64,000 nt of DNA from Nomia melanderi (GCF_051020985.1 NC_134999.1:38873660-38937659), one strand, 5' to 3'; counted from the first letter of the stretch, positions 49,501-62,346 are shown. The notes: generated by a model not told the origin, from the sequence alone. Made by a program: numbers and translations.

Positions 49501-50716
49501 TGTATCGCTCGCAACGTCCAGACGGAGACAACTGACGGAAAAATTGCAAATTCTCTCATTAATAATACCGCTGACGCGAATGCCCCAGTTTCATTCGAAA
49601 AGTATCGCTGATCCTTTAACAGTCATCCACCCCAACGAGGATATTACGTATAACCGCTGAGTGAATCCTCTTGCACAGAATTTCAATAGGAAGAATGCAG
49701 AGTAACCTGAACGATAACCCTAAAAACAAGCGAAACTTTCTTATGCTTAACGCGTAGTATTCAGATTTTTCCACCGAAAGTCTACGAACCAGGAAAACCA
49801 GTGAGCCGGACCAAGTGGGTAGCGCGAGGTTACGGACATAGGTGGACAAGATGGTGGGCAGCTCGAATATCAGGCGAGTGGGTGCGATCCATCACGTGCC
49901 CGCGGACACGGTAACACATTATAAGTCTCTCTTTGCAATGACATCCATCACCGAGGAGCCACACGGTCTCTGTTCATTTTTCTTTCGCGGTTGCTGTTAT
50001 TTATGCAAACGACGCCGGGAAACGAGCGTAGGGAAAGGTAATTACACCGTCGCGGGATCGTTCGCCGTATTTATCAACGCCTCGAGACACAGACGCGTTC
50101 GCCTATCTTCGGAGCAGGTGCTGACCCGATCCCTGTGGGAGTCACCGAGGATTTTCTCGATCCGTGGGGATGAAAATCGTCCGTCGGCGTCGTTCACACA
50201 GAATTGCGAAAATCGACGGTTCCCACAAACCTGGCTGGTCGAATGTCTTTCCCACAGGTGAACGCGTGAATCCCCATCGCTCGCTCCCCCATGGACCGAA
50301 AACATATGCCGACACATCCCCCTTTTCCGATCGTTCGCTCCCCTTGACTCTCCGGAGTGAATAGAACGACGAGCAGGCTCGATCGTGACAGGTAATTCAG
50401 CGCGCGATTTTCGGCCGGGAAAGATAGGTTAATCATCGGTAGTGGGATTTTTTGCCAGCGGTGTAATGGAACACGTGTAATTTCCCTCCCCCCACGGACG
50501 GGCGGGGCAATTACCGCGCAGGTAGTATAACGCCGGGGTTAGATATGAATCTCGGCGATACCGTGTCATTACATTTTATTACAACAGTCCGCGCAATAAA
50601 TAACGCGCATTTTATTGAATTCAGAACAATATAATTACGCCGGGCGATCGGCGCACGGCTTAGAACGTGTGTTTAGCGAGCTTAAGCGCGTTTCGAAACG
50701 AGCGATACTTATTACC
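46550..50716. other. Non-coding stretch
   Basis: No recognisable gene. A minus-strand 172-codon frame (47961-48479) contains a TCG|GTAAGT donor-like word at about 48143-48138, but its peptide is unremarkable. CGAGACGT occurs three times within 80 bp, at 48635, 48653 and 48706. Single CAGGTAA and CAGGTAG words occur at 50389 and 50519. Confidence 0.6.
47120..47133. promoter_or_regulatory. 14-bp palindrome of inverted TGTCA/TGACA sites
   Basis: ATGTCAATTGACAT is a perfect 14-bp palindrome. TGACA is the core recognised by TALE homeodomain proteins (Homothorax/Meis, TGIF), so this could bind a TALE dimer. Function is not shown. Confidence 0.3.
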
Positions 50717-50739
50717 GGGCGGGCGGGCGGGCGGGAGGG
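50717..50739 (+). other. Very strong G-quadruplex motif
   Basis: Six consecutive GGG tracts are separated by single bases (C, C, C, C, A), from a CGGG tetramer repeat. Single-base loops give the most stable class of parallel quadruplexes. Confidence 0.9.
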
Positions 50740-53700
50740 CGGCGCGAGCGCTTATTTTCATTGTGCGTTTATTTTACTCGTAGACGGGAAAAATCCGCTC
50801 GCTCCCGAGTAACGATTCCGAGGTTTGTTCTTCCTTTTTTAGAGCTCGTAATTGGCGATAAACTCAAACGTAAATTTACATTTCAGTTCGAATGTAAATT
50901 AAACTGCCTTATCGTAATGCCGAAGACAGAGAGCGCGGGGAACTTAATACAGGGAATGCTTCAACTTTGGAAATTATTAGTTTCAATGAAATTTAAATTC
51001 ACGTCGAGAAGAAGGTGTTTCTACGGTACGAAGAATACCGTGATCGCCTCCATTCTCGAGAACCTTTCTTCATCAGGCGCGCTCGTTCGGATCAGCATTC
51101 TCCTACCTCGACCCGTCAGAGCATACGATTAAGCCGCGCTAACGAGAAACTTTCCATTAATCCGTGGAAGCTGCGGCAACGGGCGCAGCGAAAGACAATC
51201 GCCCCGAGGAGCCGCGGCTCGTCTGCAGCGAGTCTCGATCGGCCGTTGATTTGCAGACAATAGTTCGGAAAAAGGGTACGGCCGGTCTCGTGCCGTGACA
51301 ATGGACACGTGACTATCGCGTGCTGCGGATGACAGTTGACTCCGCGCGACACGTGACTGGACAAACGAGGATCGCAGCCGCGCGCGACCTTCGAAACGCG
51401 AATTATATCAGCAGAAACGTCAGAAACAGCGGCGCTCGCCACGCGGGATCGTTTGCACGGCTGTTTAGCTACGCATGGGTTAGGTTTCATCGGGAATTCC
51501 GCCTTAACAATCCCTCGGGGATCATGTTTCCGTCTTTATCACGGCCGGCGTTGCCCGTTTACGATGTCTTTAATTTTACATTCCCCGCGCTCGCAGACGA
51601 ATTCCTTTCCCCCCCCCCCCCCCCTCACTCTGTCTCTCTCTCTCTTCCCCGCCGCGTTTCGATCCGCTAACGTTTCGATGACAGTCCCGGATCGGATGAT
51701 GCAAACCGCTGCGCTTGCGAAACGTCCGCGGAAACGAGTACAGCCCGCCGACCACCTGGAACCCTGCGAAGCGACCATCCTCTAATCTTACGGGCGTTAT
51801 GTTACTTTCAATTTATTACTGTGTTCAAAACGAGACTCTCTTCTGTTTATTAGACTCGTTAACGTTAACTGTAAAGTATCCCTTGGATCATTTATCCGAT
51901 TCGAAGGTTCGAGTCCACTCTAAATTTTCGAAAGACGTGGCGCACACCCACACTGATAGGTGTATTAAATGCAAATTGTTTGGTCCGATAATGGGCTCCG
52001 TTGATTCGGGCTACATCTCAAGATTAATTAGCCGGCTCATAACGCTCGGCTAATGGAATATTGATCTCCGGATCGAGTAATCTCGGGCAGATAGCGGCAG
52101 GACAAGCACGTGGCTACTGTCAGCGAATATCGGCGCGCTAATGAAGCCGTATTAATTAAAAATACGACGGTGGCGTGTTACTGCCGCCGGACACGATGTA
52201 ACGCCGCCAGGACGGCGACAGGACCGGCGTTCCTCTTTCGTACGACGATTCGCCCAAGATAAGATTGCACCGTTCGCTTCTCTTTTTTTTTGTCGGCCGC
52301 GCTGTGGATCAATCGGCCGCGCAATCCTTTCTGTTGGAAACGAGACCGTTACAGCCGCGAACGTTTACTCACTAATAATTTATAGTAACGATCCCGCGGA
52401 TCTTTACGAGCTCGTAAATCAAATTAGAATGTTTGCGGGAAAATTTGAAAGTTGCGCTTGCTGGTCTGAATTGATACAATCTGTTCTCTGCAACATGTCT
52501 TCGGAGACTTTGTTCTCTGAAGTGAAAATATTAACAATTTCCCTTGTACTCGAGTCTTGGATATTTTTCATTTTACTATTCATTTCTTAGAACGCAAATG
52601 ATGAATGTTCCGATGCAATTTCATTTGATATTCTTTGCGAAAGTAGTTTAGACGGTGTGTATAATTTACGAAACGTCTAAGTGACTCTTTTCCATTAAGA
52701 ATATTCTTTGATTTATTTTCCGATTACTGCAACTTTGTCGATACAAGGTACCTGGCTGGTAGACATTCTCGGTCTTCCATTTAACGCTATCTCCCTCTCG
52801 GCTTTCCCGATCGTGTATCGATACACGTTGTACGCCGATCGTTATAAGATCGATAGCAATACACGTAACCGAGGCTAATTAACCCGATAATGTGACCTAG
52901 TTAGTGGCTGGCCCTTTTCCAGCGTGTTGCGCGGCGCCTCGTACTAGCGCGTTCACTCTCCGTCGTAAAGCCGTGTTTACACTTGCCGCGGAACATTCCA
53001 CATAAATCTTTCGCCGACCGAATCGATCGAAAATATTCATTTCTGTTTCATCATACTCGTGTTAACGCCTTCTAGCGTTGACGTGTGACGAAAGGAACAA
53101 TCTCCTTTAACATTCAACTAAAATGTACCGATCGACATTATCGCCGAACGATAAACGGCTTTCAGCTCTCAACTTTGAACATTAAACGTCCATTTAAATT
53201 GTGTTCCGGCAAGCGATCGATTTTTCTATCGCTGCAAAAAATTCATTAAAAGAATCTTAGGCGGTATTAAAGTGGAACGCAATGTACCAATAATTGCACG
53301 TGTCATCTGTGTGCATCGATGTCACCGCAACAACGTCGGTGTAGGTGTATACGCGGCGTAACGTGTTCGACACCCCACCCCCATTCATCTCGCAGAGGTC
53401 TTTCGACAGTGGTAACACGCACATAGAAACCGGCAGCGGCGGCGGACAGCCACTAACGAGCTGAATTAATTTATGCTCATTGAATTCTGTTCTGACAGAA
53501 CCGCTTTTCGAGAAGTCATAATAAGAGCACCGTGGGGCATTTCGATTATTTAGTGGCTTACTTGTATTTCTCACTTTTTCCCCACTCAATCCTCGGGTAC
53601 TCTAATCTCTCCTACAATTGTGGCACAAACTGATTATATAAACACACTCCTATCTTACACTGCCATTTAAGGTGTCGAATTCTAAGCTACAAATTGAATC

Positions 53701-54348
53701 TGTTAATACTAAACGTCCAATTAGCAACATCGACAACACTCGCTCAAACCGAACATTCGAAATCCCAAAATCTGAGAGTTGTATACAGCTTTCGAATCAT
53801 TTCCGCCAGAACATTCTCGCTGCTCTATAAATCCTACGCGAATCTCTGCGTTCTCTCGATCCTGGAAAAAGGGAACCGAAGTTCCCTGGGGAGTTCCCAC
53901 TGGCCCGTCCACTTAATAAAAACACGTGTCCATTCGATTCGTGTCAAGAAGCGACTCGCACTATCAAGCCCATCGGGGACAGTTCGGTTCCCACAGGTCC
54001 GCTCGCGTAAATCGTGGCCGGCGGAGCGCTAGCATATTGCCATTGTTGACAAAGCCCGTAGGGGGTCCGTCGGGCCCGTATCATCCCCGTGGCTCGGGAG
54101 CGAGCGCAGTCGTCCACCGGGAAGCATCATCCCCGTTCGCAGCTCCACCTTCGCAGGGTGGGAAACCGTGACCACCATCTCATTACCGGTTCCCATGGGT
54201 ACGCGTGCATGCGTCGCGCCGCGTGTGCCGCAGGTTCCCGATGCTCTAGGGTGCATCGAATTATGTAATTGCGATCGGGGCACCATGAGTCCGCTGGTCA
54301 CCGTGATCTCGCGTGTGAACGATTCCCTGTGCTGGTTTCTTATTTCAG
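50740..54348. other. Non-coding stretch
   Basis: No recognisable gene. An 11-mer GACACGTGACT, holding an E-box of the Mitf/USF type, occurs twice at 51304-51314 and 51348-51358. A T9 run lies at 52283-52291. The 52.4-52.75 kb part is AT-rich and plain. Open frames show no signature. Confidence 0.6.
51609..51645 (+). repeat. C16 run followed by (CT)n
   Basis: Sixteen consecutive C at 51609-51624, then TCACTCTG and a CT run to 51645. The minus strand carries a G16 run, a quadruplex former. The C strand could form an i-motif. Confidence 0.95.
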
Positions 54349-54476
54349 GGGAGCCCGGTAATTGGCAGAGAAAAAATGCGCGCTAATGAGGCCAGAGAGA
54401 CTCGTTGCTACCGATTCAAACGTAATTTTCGGAGCATTGTTGCTAGAGGGGGCAGCCAGCGCTCCGATTTGCGAGA
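54349..54476 (+). other. Possible internal exon, weak support
   Basis: A good acceptor (pyrimidine-rich, ...TTCTTATTTCAG) ends at 54348 and a donor GTGAGT begins at 54477. One of the three frames is open across the 128 bp (42 codons, basic, including MRANEARETRCYRFKR). The peptide matches nothing I know. An open frame of this length in at least one of three frames is not unusual by chance. Confidence 0.12.
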
Positions 54477-57400
54477 GTGAGTCACTCGGCCACTTGTTTA
54501 GCTTCCCAATGGGCGTCTTTGTCAGAACGAGTTGCGTAATTCTTCATTCTAATTGGTTCAAGTGGGAAGCATATGAAATTTTAGAGAACCGTAGGTGCTT
54601 TGTCGACGGAAGCACGAGCTTTGTTGATTACCAAGGCACCATTGTGAAACGGAGAAGTTCGTCGGCGAGAGAACCGCGCAGAAAAACGGTTTCTTACTCG
54701 CAGCATTGATCGGCGTTTTCACGGTTTAAAATTCGTTCCAACGTTATCGTTGCTTCACGATTGACTCGGCGACCTCGATGTGTCAAGTGGTCGCCAATGT
54801 TGTCTGTGATTCGATACGGTATCGCTTCGATCGTGGGAAACTCGGATATCAAACAAAAAAGGGCAATGTTCGTGAACAACTGAATCCTCGCGTTTGAATT
54901 GAACACACTGTTGAATCTTCGTGCGAAAGGGAGACGGCGCGGTAGCTTGACGGAAAGTTAATCAACGTATTACACGATGGAATGAATGTTCCTGCTGTTT
55001 CATTATACTCATTGCACCCGAACGAAAAGTCAGCTAAAAGACTTAATTATTATTCTGAGTAACATCCACAATCTGCTTTCAATACTCGTATAAATTCAGT
55101 ACTACACCCTGCATCTTAGAACGATGCGTATGCTGTTTCCTGTAACAGGAAACCGCCTCGCTGGCTCTATCTCTCGCGGAAAGATAAATATTCCCGGAGC
55201 AGGGCAACTGAATAATCAGTGCCGGCGCACAAGCGTGCAAAATTGAGTGGCTCGCCTCGAGGGTGCATCTTTCGTTCCGTTCCACGTTTCGGCAAGGGTC
55301 CGCCTTATCTTCGGCCCATTGTTTGCTGATGGACCATAGGTTGCCGGGATCCACGTGCGCATCGGCACGTGGCGAGAAGTGGTTGGATTCGTATAATTCA
55401 ATTCTGGTCGCGGCGTCACGTGATCGAGGAGCATCGAACCGCACGCCACCCCCTGAGAACCGTATTCCGACGTCATTGTTCGCCTTTATCGGTGCCGGGG
55501 CGCGGGCGCAACGGTGAAAAATCGCGGAAACGGGGTCGCTGCATCCGCTATCGCGGACGCACGAGTCGTACGCCACGTGCGCCCGCGGGATGCATCCGGC
55601 CATTTTCGTTCCCGTCATTGTCGGAATCGTTCTGGTACAACGGCCGGGCCTTTCGGGGAGATTTATGCGTTCTATGTGACCAGGCGTATCTCTTTTCAAA
55701 GGATTTCGGATAACGATCTTCGACCGCGGTTATTAGAGTGTGGCCGATTGTCGGATGAGGGGGACTTTCGTTTACAGAAGAACGTCTGCAGGACTTGTGT
55801 CCTAATGTTAAGCTTCAGGGGAAAGTCACACGCGAAAATTATTTTATTTTAGTAAGTTGCAAAGCTTAATGTTAATTAACAAACGTTATCGTTTCACTGT
55901 ATCAAACCAAATGGTAGTCGTAGAGAATCAGTCGCTACATAGTCGTCAGCTTGCGCAAGGGAACACTCGTTCAATCTTCATGAAAACGCTGTAAATTGAC
56001 GTACGAGCGTACACAGTCGCCATAAAATTAGAGTTGCGTGACTATTCCCTCGGGTCGGGGGGTGAAAACAGGTTCTCCCTTCGACTGATTCGTCGTGTGT
56101 TCGTAGGAAGGCTCGATCCCTTCCTCAAACTACTCATCGGCCGTGAGCTGTTTGAGGAAGACCCGCCGACAACGCTGCACAACGTTCTCCCCCGTAACAC
56201 GAGCTATCTGCCGGCTAATAAAGTTTGACAGTCGGTCAAACCACCGCGCCGCGCGGCGCTGCGCCAAGCCGCCGAAGCGTCGCCCCACGGGGAACGCGGT
56301 GTATACCTTTCCCACACACGCGACTACGGATTCCGTGCTCATTATTGCTTTTAAGGTCGGCGCACAATGGCCGCTCGCGTCGGGACGCATATGTCGCGCG
56401 ACACCGGGCTCCTCTGCAAACTACCCCCACCCTAAGTGAAATCGAATCCAAACCAGACCCTTGGGGGACACCGGAGTCCTATTAATTCGGAGGCTGCAGT
56501 TACCGATAACGACCGATGTCCCCGATCCCCTGTGGACGGGAGAAAAAAATTGTGGTACGCTCGCGGTGCTAATTGAACCTCTTGCGTTTCAACCACGACT
56601 GCAACCCGATAGCCCCGCGCCAGGACATGATCTCAATTATATTCTAGGCTTTTGTGGTCTGGAATGCGTTGCACGAGAAAATGGAAACTCGGAGTGCTAG
56701 TGGAAAGTTTACGTTACGTACTATTAACGTGCAACGCTCGATCGTTTGTAGTTAATCAGGAATATTAGCTGTAAGATGAAATGCTTGGTATAAGTTTCTA
56801 CCGATCCCGCAAGGATTCATCTCGCAAGTGACGCGAAATAAATTCTGGTAGGGAAAAGGGCGAGCCGGCGTGGAACGAGCACTTAGTTCAATCGTCTAGA
56901 AATCCTCTGTGACGCACATCCGCCGAATGAATCAGATGACGGCTTTTGCTCTCGTACGAATCTGCACGAGTTTCTACTCGTGGCGAACGAGGCGGGAGGG
57001 CGAGGGACGAGAGAGAGACACGGGGAAAGAAAGAAAGAGCGAAAGAAGAGAATCGGCCACTCGTACCAATCGGAAGCTGGTTGTTCTGCTCGCTCACCAC
57101 CCCGACTCTCCCTTGCCCTTGCGTCCGGGCTGCAGGGTGGCTGATAGATTAACTGCGATTCACTTTGCAGCTCGCGCGTACCGTACGTGCTCGCGATCAC
57201 ACGCCGGAAGTCGGTATTGTGCGATCGTTTCATTCAATTCCTTTCACGCTCTTCGCCGCTGTCGGCGAACAAGCGTTCCGTCGACCTTTCATTCGGATCT
57301 TTGAATTTCGCGCACTTACGACGGTCGCGATTGCGTGGAAATTAATCAATCGGGAATATCGATTGCGTACACTGAGGAAATGGAGGCAACATTTCGTTTT

Positions 57401-58320
57401 AGATCTCTGACATTGGTGAAGTGGGAAGATGAGAAAGATATTTCCCAGAATCAGATGTTATCAGGATTTATAAATATACAGTCCCTTTCAGCGGAATAAA
57501 TCACTGAAAGTTTTCAGGGCGTGACGTTCGAAGCCCCAGTATTTTCAAAAATAATACAATCGAGTCATAGGATAAATAAGCGGGAGCGATCGAGTCGGAA
57601 AGAGACGGAGATAGGATTTCTATTATGTTGTCAGCGGAATGAAACCGTATTAGTACCAGTCGCAAATAGGGGTGCGATAAATCGTGCGGGGCGAAGGGTT
57701 GCTGGGGATGCTGGAGCTGGTGGAAACCGTTTCTCGTGAAATCACACGGGCTGGTGCACGGGCGCAGGTCCCGGAACCGGCACGTGACCCACGACCGTGG
57801 GACATCATCGTGTTCGGTCGTTAAGGTTCACCGTGAGAGGGAGGAGACCGATAATATTGGCACGAGGCATATTGCGCGCACCCCCTTGCCACCCTTAACG
57901 TTTCCGCCCTGATGCTGACGGGGAGGGTGGCGCGTTTTCACCGAAACCGGTCCACAAGTATTATCGAGTCGCGTTTTACCAGCATTCGCATGGGAAAGAT
58001 CAGGGGTCAAACGCTTGTGAATATTTTTCTGAAACGCTCATCCATCTTGCGTCGATGGGTTCGTCGAGCTGTTTGGAGGAACAGTGCGATTGAATTCGAA
58101 AATAAATCGTGCGACGTTGTGTCGCGTTGGGTTTGACAGATTTTGATTTGCACAAGATTATTTTGCCCGGTAGAATAGAGTCTGAGATGAAATGAAATTG
58201 CTCTCGAAACGATCGGAATTCTTGTTAAATTCAAATGAGGAGGTGTAGAGAAATGTGCGTAACGAAATATTGGTTTCAATGAGAAAGATGAAAGAACGGA
58301 TAGGAAAGTTGTACGTCGAG
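54477..58320. other. Non-coding stretch
   Basis: No recognisable gene. A 206-codon minus frame (55079-55699) has plus-strand frames over the same CpG-rich DNA and no signature. A purine-rich patch with GGG tracts and AAAG units lies at 56988-57053. The plus frame at 57165-57410 holds IAWKLINRE, discussed under findings. Confidence 0.6.
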
Positions 58321-58346
58321 CTACCTGCATATTTACCTGCAGGTAT
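58321..58346. promoter_or_regulatory. Cluster of three TAGteam-type sites
   Basis: In 26 bp there are CTACCTG (CAGGTAG on minus, 58321-58327), TTACCTG (CAGGTAA on minus, 58333-58339) and CAGGTAT on plus (58340-58346). The last two are back to back in the palindrome TACCTGCAGGTA (58334-58345). CAGGTAG and CAGGTAA are established Zelda heptamers in Drosophila. The cluster suggests an early embryonic enhancer or promoter. Confidence 0.45.
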
Positions 58347-60137
58347 GCATGGGTAATCGAGTTAATTCGTTGAGTGACGTTCTCTCAATGAAATCGACCC
58401 GCATGCGTCCAGGTGTGGTCCACAGACGAACGCCGAATTCGTCGTCGGACAGCAGATTGGAAGATAACGATCGATGTGGACCCGTATCGTTTGATTGGAC
58501 GAAATTGACCGAAACGGTCCCCTAATAAAGGTGAATGAAATGAGCGCGCAATTATGTGGGAGATAAGGTGGCTTCCAGGAACGCAACCCGACGGAATTGA
58601 TATTAATGGCCAATCGAGGAATGTAAAATATTTTTCGAGCGGGATCGCTTTGATCTATTCCACGAAACTTAAACTTGTTGCCTCCAATAAACATGTGCCT
58701 CCTTTTTTGTCGCCGAATTTTATTCGCATCGCGATCAAATTTCTTTTAATTCGCCGAAAAGAAACACGATGAGAAAAAGAAATGTTCGTGCAACGAACGA
58801 AGCCGACTAGGATAGAAACGCACAGGATCGCGGCTTGACGTACGACAATTAATTAGACCGAGCAACCGTAGCGCACTAATGACGCGTGAATGATTCAGGC
58901 CAATCAGTAGTTCAGAATCGCATCCGCGATGGCCGATGATTGATGGTCCGCGATGCGGAAATCATGGCTCGCGAACTTTGCGAAAGAATCCCGCCTGCGA
59001 AACAGTGCTTTACACCCCGGCGTACTATCCGCTGCTTCTGAAATGCAGAGCTGCACTGCGCAACCGGATAACCTAGACGATTTCTCGAAAATGTCTGCTG
59101 CAATCCTATTTATTTGAAGAATCCGTCTGAGCCGCGATCCCAATTCAATCTTCCGCGACGGAACAAAACGAATGGGCCACCACTTGAAATACCTTGCCCA
59201 AAACTCATTGAAACCATCAAGAGCGCGAGAAGTTCCTACGAATTAACCCAGGCGTTTCGCTGCAGCTGTTGAGGCAATTGTTGCTCTCGTATAATTTAGT
59301 AGATCGTAACATTGCGGAGTAAACTTTCCAGTTATGATGAACGTAATTTATCGCGGCAGTAATTCACTTCGTTCGGAGAATTTAATCGATCCCGCCAGCA
59401 GCGTGCACGTCCGCAGCAACGAAAGAGCGCGTCCCTCCTGATCAACCGTGGAATTTTCCACCTGACGGCGGACCCATCATGATCCGCGCGTTTTCTAATA
59501 AAAGAACCGTAACACTGGGGCCACGGGCTCGCGCGCCAGTTTCCAATGCAACGACTCCCACGCACTGCTGGCGCGTGCATCCCGCGCGGGGTGCCATTCG
59601 ATTCATCATTGTCGATCGCAGACAAGCGTTTCACACCGTTACTCCTCTCGGAGAGCTTCTAAACGCGACGACGTCGAGTCCAATTCATTCGAGACGGTTC
59701 GTTCGACTTTGTAGCGGGCTACGATCGACGAGAAACGAATCCATCGAGTTTGCATATACGTACTTGACAATTCATGGCGATGATGGGAATCGAAAAAAGC
59801 CTTGACTCTCCGAATTCGGTTATTTTTACTCTACTTAAATAATACTACTTCTGAATTGCATTTTTTCTATGACTAGAAATACAATAAAACAGATTAAATG
59901 GATAAAAGCCTTCTTCCGCGATATGGAAAATGTAAAGTGGATTCTTATGTCGATTCAATTCGCCTCGGGCTACTTTATATTCTCTAAATACATGTTATTT
60001 AGCTTGTCAACAGTTCCTTCGAAGTGCACTTTGCACGATTCGCGAAAAGATCGCGTTTTATCAGGGACCATAACTTTTCGATATTAACGTTATTACACCG
60101 GTGACCCGCATAACGAACGCGTGCACGTGAACAGTGA

Positions 60138-60175
60138 CCATTGTGTTATCCGGGCGTACGTACGACGCACAATGG
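60138..60175. promoter_or_regulatory. Inverted pair of SOX-like sites
   Basis: CCATTGTG (60138-60145) is perfectly complementary to CACAATGG (60168-60175), and a GAC/GTC pair flanks them with one mismatch. Each half resembles the SOX HMG-box core. The spacer contains the palindrome CGTACGTACG at 60155-60164. Confidence 0.3.
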
Positions 60176-62328
60176 CGTCGAGGGTACCCTAATAAGTTGC
60201 CAGCGGAGTTCGCGAGTGGCAGGCCACCATATTCGCGCGAGTTCTTAATTACGTGTTTCAACACCGGCCCCATAGCCGGCTAATATACGAGCTACGTGGT
60301 CCTCGCGTACGGTACACGGTAATATCCGAAGAAAAATATCGCACGAAGCGGCAGTAAAGCACGTCGCCGGGTTCACCTGAAACACTCGATTGCAACGATA
60401 ATTACCGGCTGGACGGTGCAACGTTGCAGCCCATTAAAAAATCGCTGGAAGGTTTCGAAGACTGAACCCAGCGAATCTCAACATTGTATTTGAAGGAGAC
60501 CCGATACAAGCTTACCTCGAACTAAAATCTGCACGATTGTATTGAATCAAAGTACCAAAGAAGTTGAAACGAAAGCAGGTTCCGAACGTTCGTATCCTTT
60601 GCGATCTATTGAAATGTCCTGTGCCCACTATTTCTAAACCAGGAAGTCCAACGAAGAAATGTTCCAGCTACCAATCTACGGAACTGCAAACAATATTCGC
60701 AATGTCCGTTCACTGGTCGTTCGCGTCGGTTTCGCAAGTGAACCGCAATACGGACGGTTGACGCGGTGTGTACACGAAAATTAGATCAGCACACGGTGGA
60801 TCGGCGAAGGGGCGGCCAGCAGGCGGGAGATCGCGGGAGCCGTGTTGCGCGTCGATCAATCATCGGTCTCGTCAGAAAGTAAATTCGGAACACACGCGGC
60901 GAGCTGGCAGGCCCTCGTAAAACTCGAACAATCGGCCGCGTTATTCCGTGCCGCGCGCAGTGTCCGCGCCTTCGTGTGCACTCGGTGCAACCGATCCCGA
61001 GACAATCGGTCCCTTATATCATCTTCCGGCGCATGGAAGGACCGCATGCAACTCCGCGCATACTCGTTCCTTCATTAAAAAATAATTACAGGGAGTGATT
61101 GATACCGGGCCGCATTTTATTACCGGCGAGCATTCGGGGCCTTTTATTCCTTCGAGCGCAATAATAAAGACAATATCCTGATTATTATTAGCCGGCCGGG
61201 TACCGTTACGCGGATAATTGTTATCGGCCAAAGGATTTCGTGTTAACCACGCGCCGCTTCTGCGCCGATTCGATCTCGCTCGCGTACACGTGTTGACAAA
61301 AATGTATTTGTATGGAAATGAATAATGCTGCGTGGCGGTCGATTATTCAAATCTATGCGAGCGCACGAGAAAACCGTGGATCGAGTGGATATCCGGTTGC
61401 TTTGTTAAGGACTTTCAACGGAAAATAAACTCGAAACATTATAGAAGCTTATTTATTTTGCTCTTCTGAATTTATTTGTCTTTCAGTCATTCCTGTGAAC
61501 TTCACGCGTCGGAGTGCTTATCGTTAGGCTCAAATCCCTGAATGCTATTTAATTACGAGGAAAAGACGTTTTGAAGCAGTCTCCGCTGGCACTAAGCATC
61601 TAGTCCTTTCTAGAAAGGAGGTCGAAGGTGTGGAATCGATAGTCACCGGTGCTCGGTTTTATATCAGATCGCGGCTACAGGTGGATTAGAGGAATAACAG
61701 CCGCGTTCTCAGGGCCCAATGCGATTACCCCCGGCAGGTATCGATTTCAGACGACTACCGAGCTGTGTCCGAGCGCTGGTCTTCCTTTAATAGGATTAAC
61801 GGTACTCACGGTGTCACTTGTCGGCTCCCCATAAGCGAGTCCACGGTGCGCTCGGAAGATATACGACGGCCATTCGTTACGTGCGGATCGAGCGTCAAAA
61901 TTAACGATTGGAAAAGTCAAGCTTAGCGCCACTGCCGCCGCGATTCCATAACTCATAGCGCTGCGCACTCGTCAACCTGCGTTCCGCGCGTTTCTCGGAA
62001 CGCATAAAGGAAATTTATGAAAAGTATTAACAACCGACGAGTCGCGTATGGTCATGAAACTTGAGGATCGGATAGAACCGTGTAGTCTTGCAAACTCCTC
62101 GGGCCCTCGAAGCTTCGAGATCCAATCTCGGAGCTTTGAAAGCTCATTCGAATTTTTCTGTAGGTCATCTGGAATTCGAAAAAATGGTCTGAACGTTTGA
62201 TCGATAGAATTTGACTAAAGCGCCGTCCACGGCTTTGTTTTCGCGCATGCGACGCCCAAGCCGTCGTTAAAGGGTCCCAGTGATGAGAGGAGCAAGACAA
62301 ATTGTCGGCGCACGATCCAGTCTGCCAA

Positions 62329-62346
62329 GAGATCGAGATCGAGATC
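62329..62346 (+). repeat. (GAGATC)3 hexamer repeat
   Basis: Three exact copies of GAGATC. Confidence 0.9.

Noticed and set aside
51906..51916. GGTTCGAGTCC, a tRNA B-box match
   Set aside because: Flanks do not pair as a T stem and there is no A box upstream.
55079..55699. 206-codon minus frame with several cysteines
   Set aside because: Cys spacing fits no family I know. Plus-strand frames cover the same CpG-rich DNA. Likely chance.
55761..55771. GGGACTTTCGT, shared with miR-278
   Set aside because: The seed region differs and no precursor hairpin is visible.
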